12,164 bases of DNA from Thermoflavifilum sp. (GTDB taxonomy: Bacteria > Bacteroidota > Bacteroidia > Chitinophagales > Chitinophagaceae): the NCBI GenBank assembly GCA_019683625.1, contig JADGHY010000041.1:1-12164 (forward strand), given 5' to 3'. The translations under genes were made by a program, and so were the position numbers. The stretch's first letter is position 1; the number at the start of each line of letters is the position of its first letter. The notes beneath the pieces were generated by a model that was not told the origin of the DNA, made no database searches, and saw only the letters and a list, made by a program, of their open reading frames with translations. Positions 7,003 to 12,164 of the stretch are shown here, one piece after another.

Positions 7003-8052
7003 TTAACCCCATACGCGAGTTCCCTCGCTGCAGTTCTGGCAAATATCTATATGCTTCCGCCCCCGCAGCAACTGTTTGCGGAATTGCCGATAGGCTTCAT
7101 CTTGCCAGATTTCCTGAAATCTTTGTTGTTTAAGATTACCCATTTTATGTTGGGCATCTTTGTCAAAACAACAGGGCACCACCCAACCATCCCAAGTGAT
7201 GACGGAGGCATGCCAGAGTTTCCAACAATGATTGGCCAGCTTGTTTTTGGGCCGATAGCTGCCATCGGGCATTTTCCTGTATCGGGAAAAATGATCCAGA
7301 TCTGGAATCAGGGGATGCCCGTGGGCATAATCGTAAATTTGAGCGGTTTTAAATCGGACTTCATCAACGCCTATTTCACGGGCCAGGCGTTTGATTTCAG
7401 GAATTTGGTGTTGATTGGGTTTAACCACCAGGAATTGAAAGAATACGTATGGTTTGGTGGAATGCAGTTGTTTTTTCCAGTATACGATTTCCCGGGCTCC
7501 GGCCAGCACTTTATCCAGTCGCCCGCCCCGGCGATATTGTTCATAAACCTCTTGCGTGGTGCCATCAATGGAAATGATGAGCCGGTCCAGGCCACTTTCT
7601 ACCGTTTGCCGGGCATGTGCAGCATCCAGAAAATGAGCATTCGTGGAGGTGGCCGTGTAAATTCCTTTTTGCGCGGCATAAGCAACCATTTCCAGCAATT
7701 GGGGATGGAGATAGGGCTCACCCTGAAAATAAAAGATCAGGTACCAAAGTTCTCGATGCAGGTCATCGATGATGGATTTAAAAAAAGACGGGTCAATTTT
7801 CCCGGTAGCACGGGTAAAAGCCCGGAGGCCACTCGGGCATTCCGGACAACGCAAGTTGCAAGCCGTTGTGGGTTCAACGGAAAGCGCAATAGGTATGCCC
7901 CACTGGATAGGTCTATGGGTCCATTTGCTTAGGTAGTAGCTGCTCAACACTTTTGCTGCATTCCAATATCTTCTGGGGGTGCCTTTTGCCAGAAACCGAA
8001 GCGCATCACGAATGCTTGGCTGGATCATGCCCAATGAGAATGAGTTGCCCAT
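7003..8052 (-). CDS. Radical SAM/SPASM-domain enzyme, substrate unknown
   Basis: 349 residues if it starts at the ATG at 8052; an ATG at 8028 (341 residues) is equally possible. Numbering from 8052, Cys65, Cys69 and Cys72 in ACNLRCPECPSG form the CxxxCxxC site for the catalytic [4Fe-4S] cluster. FYFQGEP (107-113) is the GGEP-like SAM-binding motif, and IISIDG (159-164) is also typical. A C-terminal cysteine set (Cys276, Cys294, Cys295, Cys338, Cys341) with MGNL (304-307) is a SPASM-type auxiliary-cluster region. Such proteins modify peptides or cofactors; no precursor peptide gene is visible beside it, so no substrate is proposed. The frame stays open upstream to 8160, but residues there (GLGRGEPGLGRRR) are repeat-array sequence read through, so I exclude them. 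Confidence 0.88.
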   Translation of the reverse strand: MGNSFSLGMIQPSIRDALRFLAKGTPRRYWNAAKVLSSYYLSKWTHRPIQWGIPIALSVEPTTACNLRCPECPSGLRAFTRATGKIDPSFFKSIIDDLHRELWYLIFYFQGEPYLHPQLLEMVAYAAQKGIYTATSTNAHFLDAAHARQTVESGLDRLIISIDGTTQEVYEQYRRGGRLDKVLAGAREIVYWKKQLHSTKPYVFFQFLVVKPNQHQIPEIKRLAREIGVDEVRFKTAQIYDYAHGHPLIPDLDHFSRYRKMPDGSYRPKNKLANHCWKLWHASVITWDGWVVPCCFDKDAQHKMGNLKQQRFQEIWQDEAYRQFRKQLLRGRKHIDICQNCSEGTRVWG

Positions 8053-8090
8053 CGAAGATAACAATTTTCCCCGACCGGCCCTCCTTCTCT

Positions 8091-8183
8091 CCTCGTCCCA
8101 ATCCCGGCACCTCTTTCTTCTCCGTCCTAATCCCGGCTCTCCCCGTCCCAATCCCGACACTCCTCTCTCCTCGTCCTAATCCC
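8091..8183. repeat. Left-edge spacer block with four CGTCCYAATCCCG boxes
   Basis: The first spacer has four CGTCCYAATCCCG boxes where most copies have three. The extra box sits in a diverged 28-nt stretch (CACTCCTCTCTCC onward) that is related to the 29-nt sub-unit of the other spacers. Homology to the other copies begins abruptly at CCTCGTCCCAATCCCGG, leaving only 38 non-repeat bases before the radical SAM start codon. Confidence 0.85.
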
Positions 8184-8265
8184 GAACGGAGTGAGGGATC
8201 TGGTCAACAGCGGAGCGCAGTTGATGGGCTGCGGGGCATTTTTCACCAGATTTCTCACTTCGTTC
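8184..8265 (+). repeat. Hairpin module 1
   Basis: Left arm 8184-8204 and right arm 8245-8265 pair over 21 positions on the plus strand, with G-T wobble at left-arm positions 6, 13 and 14 and Watson-Crick pairs elsewhere. One more C-G pair (8183/8266) extends the stem. The 40-nt loop holds an inner hairpin: CAAC-A-GCG, loop GAG, CGC-A-GTTG (8205-8223). Confidence 0.85.
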
Positions 8266-8393
8266 GAAATGACGGGAAACATTCATCACCGGATTTCTCA
8301 GTTCGTTCGAAAAGACGGGTGGGTTTTTCCTCGTCCCAATCCCGGCATCTCTTTCTTCTCCGTCCTAATCCCGGCTCTCCCCGTCCCAATCCC

Positions 8394-8475
8394 GAACGGA
8401 GTGAGGGATCTGGTCAACAGCAGAATGCAGTTGATGGGCTGCGGGGCATTTTTCACCAGATTTCTCACTTCGTTC
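8394..8475 (+). repeat. Hairpin module 2
   Basis: Arms 8394-8414 and 8455-8475 with the same wobble pattern as module 1. The inner stem (8415-8433) reads GCA, loop GAA, TGC: both sides of the third base pair differ from module 1, so pairing is kept. Confidence 0.85.
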
Positions 8476-8603
8476 GAAAAGACGGGAAACATTCATCACC
8501 GGATTTCTCACTTCGTTCGAAATGACGGGTGGGTTTTTCCTCGTCCCAATCCCGGCACCTCTTTCTTCTCCGTCCTAATCCCGGCTCTCCCCGTCCTAAT
8601 CCC

Positions 8604-8685
8604 GAACGGAGTGAGGGATCTGGTCAACAGCGGAGCGCAGTTGATGGGCCGTGGGGCATTTTTCGCCAGATTTCTCGCTGCGTTC
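8604..8685 (+). repeat. Hairpin module 3
   Basis: Arms 8604-8624 and 8665-8685. The right arm is the most diverged (CTCGCTGCGTTC), giving one G-G mismatch and extra wobble. The inner stem reads GCG, loop GAG, CGC as in module 1. It is followed by the expanded run of 43-bp units. Confidence 0.8.
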
Positions 8686-8868
8686 GAAAAGACGGGAAAC
8701 ATTCATCGCCAGATTTCTCACTTCGTTCGAAAAGACGGGAAACATTCATCACCAGATTTCTCACTTCATTCGAAATGACGGGAAACATTCATCACCAGAT
8801 TTCTCACTTCGTTCGAAAAGACGGGAAACATTCATCACCAGATTTCTCACTTCGTTCGAAATGACGGG
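8665..8868. repeat. Expanded run of 43-bp tandem units
   Basis: Five head-to-tail units begin at 8665, 8708, 8751, 8794 and 8837; four are complete and the last ends at GACGGG, where the spacer starts. Other modules have two. Units differ mainly at GAAAAGACGGG versus GAAATGACGGG and at CTTCGTTC, CTGCGTTC or CTTCATTC. The first unit is also the right arm of hairpin module 3. The three extra units account exactly for the 339-bp spacing to module 4. Confidence 0.95.
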
Positions 8869-8942
8869 TGGGTTTTTCCTCGTCCCAATCCCGGCACCTC
8901 TTTCTTCTCCGTCCTAATCCCGGCTCTCCCCGTCCCAATCCC

Positions 8943-9024
8943 GAACGGAGTGAGGGATCTGGTCAACAGCGGAATGCAGTTGATGGGCCGCGGGGCATTT
9001 TTCACCAGATTTCTCACTTCGTTC
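8943..9024 (+). repeat. Hairpin module 4
   Basis: Arms 8943-8963 and 9004-9024, loop 40 nt. The inner stem reads GCG, loop GAA, TGC, so its third pair is G-T on the plus strand, an intermediate between modules 1 and 2. The spacer after this module, before module 5, lacks 29 nt including one CGTCCTAATCCCG box. Confidence 0.85.
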
Positions 9025-9123
9025 GAAAAGACGGGAAACATTCATCGCCAGATTTCTCACTTCGTTCGAAAAGACGGGTGGGTTTTTCCTCGTCCCAATC
9101 CCGGCTCTCCCCGTCCCAATCCC

Positions 9124-9205
9124 GAACGGAGTGAGGGATCTGGTCAACAGCAGAATGCAGTTGATGGGCTGTGGGGCATTTTTCACCAGATTTCTCACTT
9201 CGTTC
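9124..9205 (+). repeat. Hairpin module 5
   Basis: Arms 9124-9144 and 9185-9205, loop 40 nt. The inner stem reads GCA, loop GAA, TGC as in module 2. The spacer before it is the shortened one with two boxes. Confidence 0.85.
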
Positions 9206-9333
9206 GAAAAGACGGGAAACATTCATCACCAGATTTCTCACTTCGTTCGAAATGACGGGTGGGTTTTTCCTCGTCCCAATCCCGGCACCTCTTTCTTCTC
9301 CGTCCTAATCCCGGCTCTCCCCGTCCCAATCCC

Positions 9334-9415
9334 GAACGGAGTGAGGGATCTGGTCAACAGCGGAATGCAGTTGATGGGCCGCGGGGCATTTTTCACCAGA
9401 TTTCTCACTTCGTTC
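9334..9415 (+). repeat. Hairpin module 6
   Basis: Arms 9334-9354 and 9395-9415, loop 40 nt. The inner stem reads GCG, loop GAA, TGC as in module 4. No further spacer follows; degenerate 43-bp units lead directly to the neighbouring gene. Confidence 0.85.
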
Positions 9416-9437
9416 GAAATGACGGGAAACATTCCTC

Positions 9438-9517
9438 ACCAGATTTCTCGCTGCGCTCGAAATGACGAGTGGGGGATTTCTCGCTTCGTTCGAAATGACG
9501 GGGGAATTCATCACCGG
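9438..9517. repeat. Degenerate terminal 43-bp units overlapping the reductase stop codon
   Basis: Two shortened, diverged units (about 9438-9473 and from 9474) close the array. The last runs in register through ATTCATCACCGG (9506-9517), a string also found in units at 8281 and 8491. It covers the stop codon (9511-9513) and touches the last two codons of the aldo/keto reductase. Confidence 0.75.
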
Positions 9518-10497
9518 TCGATCCGCCTGCGATGCTCCTCGTTATACCGGTCTCCCACAATTTGGATCTTGGAGAGGGCCTCCTGGATTTGCTGAAGCTC
9601 ATCAGCCGTCAGTTGAATGTTCACTGCACCCAGATTTTCTTCCAGTCGATGGATTTTCGTGGTGCCAGGAATGGGTACGATCCAGGGTTTTTGTGCAAGC
9701 AGCCAGGCCAGCGCAATTTGGGCAGGCGTGGCTTGTTTTTCTTGGGCAAGTTGCTTGAGCAATTCCACCAAAGCCAGATTAGCCTTGCGGTTTTCTTCTG
9801 CAAATCGAGGTACCGTGTTGCGGAAATCTGTGGGGGCAAATTGGGTGCGTTCGTCAATAGCTCCGGTTAAAAACCCCTTACCAAGTGGACTAAAGGGTAC
9901 AAGACCAATGCCCAGCTCTTCTAACGTTGGGATAATTTCTGCTTCGGGCTCACGCCACCAGAGCGAGTATTCGCTTTGCAAGGCAGTTACCGGCTGTACG
10001 GCATGCGCGCGGCGAATGGTTTTTACTCCTGCCTCGGATAGGCCAAAATAGCGGACCTTCCCTTCCCGAATCAACTCTTTCACGGTACCCGCCACATCTT
10101 CTATGGGCACTTGCGGATCCACCCGGTGCTGATAAAGCAAATCAATCGTTTCTACTTTCAGCCGCCGGAGTGAGCCTTCAACTGCTTTCCGGATTTGTTC
10201 GGGTCGGCTATTGGTCCCTACCATTTTGCCCTCCCGGATGTCAAAACCAAATTTTGTGGCAATAACTACCTCTCCCTTGAACGGTTGCAGGGCTTCACCC
10301 ACCAGCTCTTCATTGGTGTAGGGGCCATATACTTCGGCCGTATCGAAAAAACTTACACCCAGCTCCACGGCCCGACGGATCAACCGAATGGCTTCGTCCT
10401 TTTCGGGAAATGGATAATAACCGAAGCTCATGCCCATGCAGCCTAATCCCAGCGCAGAAACTTCAAGGCCTTGAGTGCCTAATTTTCTTTTTTGCAT
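9511..10497 (-). CDS. Aldo/keto reductase
   Basis: 328 residues, cytoplasmic NAD(P)H-dependent carbonyl reductase of the AKR superfamily (TIM barrel), with full family length. The catalytic tetrad is intact: Asp52 and Tyr57 in FDTAEVYG, Lys82 in IATKFG and His124 in LYQHRVD. Cofactor-binding landmarks are FSPLGKGFLTG (about 212-222) and IPGTTKIHRLEEN (about 286-298). It resembles the large group of bacterial AKRs similar to YakC/AKR13; the physiological substrate cannot be read from sequence. It follows the DUF2255 gene after 121 nt, so it may belong to the same operon or have its own promoter; I found no convincing TAnnTTTG element in the gap. Its 3' end merges with the repeat array. Confidence 0.94.
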   Translation of the reverse strand: MQKRKLGTQGLEVSALGLGCMGMSFGYYPFPEKDEAIRLIRRAVELGVSFFDTAEVYGPYTNEELVGEALQPFKGEVVIATKFGFDIREGKMVGTNSRPEQIRKAVEGSLRRLKVETIDLLYQHRVDPQVPIEDVAGTVKELIREGKVRYFGLSEAGVKTIRRAHAVQPVTALQSEYSLWWREPEAEIIPTLEELGIGLVPFSPLGKGFLTGAIDERTQFAPTDFRNTVPRFAEENRKANLALVELLKQLAQEKQATPAQIALAWLLAQKPWIVPIPGTTKIHRLEENLGAVNIQLTADELQQIQEALSKIQIVGDRYNEEHRRRIDR

Positions 10498-10618
10498 AAC
10501 GTGGTTGTTTTAAGTCAGAATTGCATTTACAATAAGTGAAATGTGGGTGTTTGGAATTGAAAGAATCTTTTGCAAAAATGATGATGACGATTTATTAAAA
10601 CATTTGAATTAAAGCAGG
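10498..10618 (-). other. Intergenic gap before the reductase
   Basis: 121 nt, noticeably A+T-richer than its surroundings, with no open frame of note. A short inverted repeat CTAAAG-GT-CTTTAG (10619-10632) lies on the stop of the upstream DUF2255 gene; with a 2-nt centre it is too tight for an RNA hairpin. I see no T-rich terminator and no clear promoter. Confidence 0.4.
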
Positions 10619-11002
10619 CTAAAGGTCTTTAGGCAATATGCTTACCGTAGCAGCTCTTGCCTGTGCACGAATCATCGATGGAAGATAAGGGCTGCCGGAA
10701 TATTTGGCCTGATAAGCCTTGTCGATAGCCTCCTGGATAGGATCATCTGAAGACACGGCTTCAAACACTACTTCAGCAGAAATGCCACCCATGCTGATCT
10801 TTCCACCCTTTTGTCGGATAGCGGCCTGGTACCAGCTGGAGCGCTGTCCATGATAAGCTCGGGCATAGAGGACATTTTCTACCACCACCCCCCACACCCA
10901 GGTAGGTGTGCCGTAAGTCTTCCCATCTTCTCGATAGGGAGAAACATGTAAGTCGTCTGCAGCGGCAAATTGTTGTAAAGCCTTTGAAGTCCAGTTACCC
11001 AT
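10619..11002 (-). CDS. DUF2255-family protein
   Basis: 127 residues, probably a small cytoplasmic alpha/beta protein. Sequence landmarks fit DUF2255: an N-terminal helix starting NWTSKALQQF, the YREDGKTYGTPTWVWGVVV block (about 23-41), LYARAYHG (about 45-52), SSWYQAAI (about 55-62), GGISAEVVFE (about 72-81), an AYQAKY segment near 91-96, and a basic TVSILPKD ending. Members are thought to have a split-barrel-like fold, but no function is established. It follows the alcohol dehydrogenase by 12 nt, so it is very likely co-transcribed with it and may work on the same substrate. Confidence 0.8.
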   Translation of the reverse strand: MGNWTSKALQQFAAADDLHVSPYREDGKTYGTPTWVWGVVVENVLYARAYHGQRSSWYQAAIRQKGGKISMGGISAEVVFEAVSSDDPIQEAIDKAYQAKYSGSPYLPSMIRAQARAATVSILPKDL

Positions 11003-11014
11003 CTAGAAATGGAT

Positions 11015-12046
11015 TTAAGGTTTGATCAATACTTTGATAGCTTGGCGTTCATCCATTGCCCGATAGCCTTTTGCAATTTCCTGTAAGGATAAGCTCAGGT
11101 CAAATACCAAACCCGGAAGGATTTTTCCAGCCAAAATATCGGGCAATAAGATATCCATATATGCCCGGGTAGGAGCGGGTCCTCCGCCGATAAAAATATT
11201 GTTATAGAAGGTGATGTCTGCCGGAATTCCTTGATGATGAGGTACCCCTACGCGACCAATAGATCCGCCGGGGCGCGTGATCTGAACAGCAGTTTGCAGC
11301 GCTAATTCGGTGCCTACACATTCCAACACAGCATGTGCTCCCCAGCCTCCGGTTATTTCCTTGACCCGGGCTACAGCAGTTTCTCCGCGTTCCGAGACGA
11401 TATCTGTTGCGCCAAATTTTTGGGCCAGTGCAATCCGGTTTGGGTGTCGACCCAATAAAATGATTCGCTCGGCACCCAGTTTTTTTGCCGCGATAACCCC
11501 ACAAAGCGCTACCGCCCCATCACCAACAACAGCAACAGTTTTACCGGGCATCACCCGCGCTGTTTTGGCAGCATGATACCCTGTACCCATCACATCGGTG
11601 AGGGTAAGCAAATGAGGGAGTAAATTTTCGTCTGCGGGTTCGGCCAGTTTATATAACGTGCCGTCGGCAAAAGGAATCCTCACTGCTTCGGCTTGGGCTC
11701 CATCCACCTGACCGCCAAAAAAACCTTTATGAATGCAAGCAGTATGTAGGCCTTCCTGGCAAAATTCACAAGTGCCATCGGAAAAACAAAAGGGCATCAG
11801 CACCCAATCCCCAGGCTTTAATGTGTGCACATCACGACCTACTTCCTCAACGACCCCAATGGCTTCATGTCCTATCCGACGGCCTTCTGGCCCGATCTGA
11901 TCCAGACCCCGGTATGGCCATAAATCGCTTCCGCAAATACAAGTTACGATCACCCGAATTATAGCATCGGTAGGCATTTGAATCTGAGGATCCGGTACTT
12001 TTTCCACCCGAATATCACCAGGTGCATGTAAAACGGTGGCTAACAT
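11015..12046 (-). CDS. Zinc-dependent alcohol dehydrogenase (MDR superfamily)
   Basis: 343 residues starting MLATVLHAPGDIRVEKV at 12046. The longer open frame to 12127 overlaps the end of the upstream cupin gene in another frame and is rejected. The N-terminal catalytic domain has zinc ligands Cys38 (CICGSDLW) and His60-Glu61 (GHEAIG). The structural-zinc lobe shows Cys93, Cys96 and Cys104 but Asp90 where the first Cys usually stands (SDGTCEFCQEG), a substitution that can still bind metal. The Rossmann motif is VAVVGDGAVA (171-180), followed by IILLGRHPNR, where Arg suggests NADP. The specific alcohol or aldehyde substrate is unknown. It starts 20 nt after the cupin gene and ends 12 nt before the DUF2255 gene, so the three are probably one operon. 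Confidence 0.93.
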   Translation of the reverse strand: MLATVLHAPGDIRVEKVPDPQIQMPTDAIIRVIVTCICGSDLWPYRGLDQIGPEGRRIGHEAIGVVEEVGRDVHTLKPGDWVLMPFCFSDGTCEFCQEGLHTACIHKGFFGGQVDGAQAEAVRIPFADGTLYKLAEPADENLLPHLLTLTDVMGTGYHAAKTARVMPGKTVAVVGDGAVALCGVIAAKKLGAERIILLGRHPNRIALAQKFGATDIVSERGETAVARVKEITGGWGAHAVLECVGTELALQTAVQITRPGGSIGRVGVPHHQGIPADITFYNNIFIGGGPAPTRAYMDILLPDILAGKILPGLVFDLSLSLQEIAKGYRAMDERQAIKVLIKP

Positions 12047-12066
12047 ATTCTCATTTTTTATTTTCG

Positions 12067-12164
12067 TTATTTTCGATATTGTTCGTCGCTTACTTTTTCT
12101 AACCATTCCACTACCTTTCCATTCCATGCTTCCTGAATGGCAATATGTGACATGCCTACTGTAG
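12067..12164 (-). CDS. C-terminal end of a cupin-type protein, partial
   Basis: A 31-codon open end, too short for ordinary ORF lists, runs off the right edge and stops with TAA at 12067-12069. It reads ...MSHIAIQEAWNGKVVEWLEK and then VSDEQYRK. This closely resembles from memory the C terminus of single-cupin proteins of the (R)-mandelonitrile-lyase-like / carboxymuconolactone-decarboxylase-associated group, which end HIAIQE-x-x-x-GK-x-VEWxEKVxDEqY. Such genes often sit next to alcohol dehydrogenases and aldo/keto reductases. The metal site and start lie outside the window. The 20-nt distance to the dehydrogenase start supports co-transcription. Confidence 0.75.
   Translation of the reverse strand, partial: TVGMSHIAIQEAWNGKVVEWLEKVSDEQYRK

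Larger units (their letters stand above)
8091..9512. repeat. Composite repeat array, about 1.4 kb, non-coding
   Basis: Fills the gap between two minus-strand genes. Six modules start with GAACGGAGTGAGG at 8184, 8394, 8604, 8943, 9124 and 9334. Each has (a) a left arm, 40-nt loop and right arm forming a hairpin; (b) one or more 43-bp units with the core CTCACTTCGTTCGAAA, 16 in total if right arms and the degenerate terminal copies are counted; (c) a pyrimidine-rich spacer with CGTCCYAATCCCG boxes, 18 in all. Spacings of 210, 210, 339, 181 and 210 bp equal one unit, one unit plus 3x43, and one unit minus 29. The long open frames seen here on both strands result from a period divisible by three and are not genes. 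I see no transposase, integrase or REP-type transposase in the window. Confidence 0.95.

Noticed and set aside
7051..7932. 293-codon plus-strand frame opposite the radical SAM gene
   Set aside because: The minus strand has complete radical SAM and SPASM cysteine motifs; the plus frame has no recognisable motif and is a shadow.
8191..8778. 195-codon plus-strand frame (and similar frames on both strands) as a gene
   Set aside because: It is entirely repeat sequence; openness follows from the period being a multiple of three, and several overlapping frames are equally open.
8184..9415. Rho-independent terminators
   Set aside because: Neither strand has a T-run directly after the hairpin arms; the loop is 40 nt and six copies in a row would be redundant.
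8091..9512. CRISPR array
   Set aside because: Repeats are separated by near-identical sequence and not by unique spacers, period is 43 or 210 bp, and there are no cas genes.
12047..12127. N-terminal extension of the alcohol dehydrogenase to 12127
   Set aside because: The added residues (rich in Lys/Arg, no MDR similarity) overlap the cupin gene end in another frame; MLATVLHAPG at 12046 is the family-like start.

Overview
The window looks like a piece of a Bacteroidota chromosome, probably from the Chitinophagales side of the phylum. The reasons are secreted S41 lipoprotein peptidases, A-rich leaders in place of Shine-Dalgarno sequences, promoter-like elements of the TTTG / TAnnTTTG type, and the family content. 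Base composition looks moderate, close to half G+C by eye. The phylum call is fairly firm; anything finer is inference.

Layout. Bases 1-3102 (+) hold two tandem paralogous S41-family serine peptidase lipoproteins; the first is cut by the window edge. Bases 3117-5270 (+) hold a KpsF/GutQ-type arabinose-5-phosphate isomerase and a mannose-1-phosphate guanylyltransferase, 15 nt apart, both making sugar precursors for the envelope. A tRNA-Thr(CGU) lies on the minus strand at 5282-5355, between manC and nadD (5445-6032, +). Bases 6101-7000 (+) carry a compact three-gene set (YtxH-like, holin-superfamily-like membrane protein, small basic protein) behind its own promoter candidate. A minus-strand radical SAM/SPASM enzyme (7003-8052) converges on that set with a 2-nt gap.

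Bases 8091-9512 hold no credible gene but a highly ordered composite repeat array. Six hairpin modules each have 21-nt arms and an invariant 40-nt loop. They are separated by 43-bp tandem units and pyrimidine-rich spacers carrying CGTCCYAATCCCG boxes. Module spacing is 210, 210, 339, 181 and 210 bp: a 210-bp unit, one unit with three extra 43-bp repeats (210+129), and one with a 29-bp loss (210-29). The arms and an inner stem vary in ways that keep pairing on the plus strand, including one compensatory change. This is the most unusual part of the window.

Bases 9511-12164 are a minus-strand run, read right to left: the C-terminal end of a cupin-type protein (partial), a zinc-dependent alcohol dehydrogenase, a DUF2255-family protein and an aldo/keto reductase. 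The first three are tightly spaced and look like an operon for small-molecule redox or detoxification work; the reductase follows after 121 nt and its stop codon lies inside the edge of the repeat array. I found no transposase, integrase, CRISPR array, phage module or recognisable defence system.
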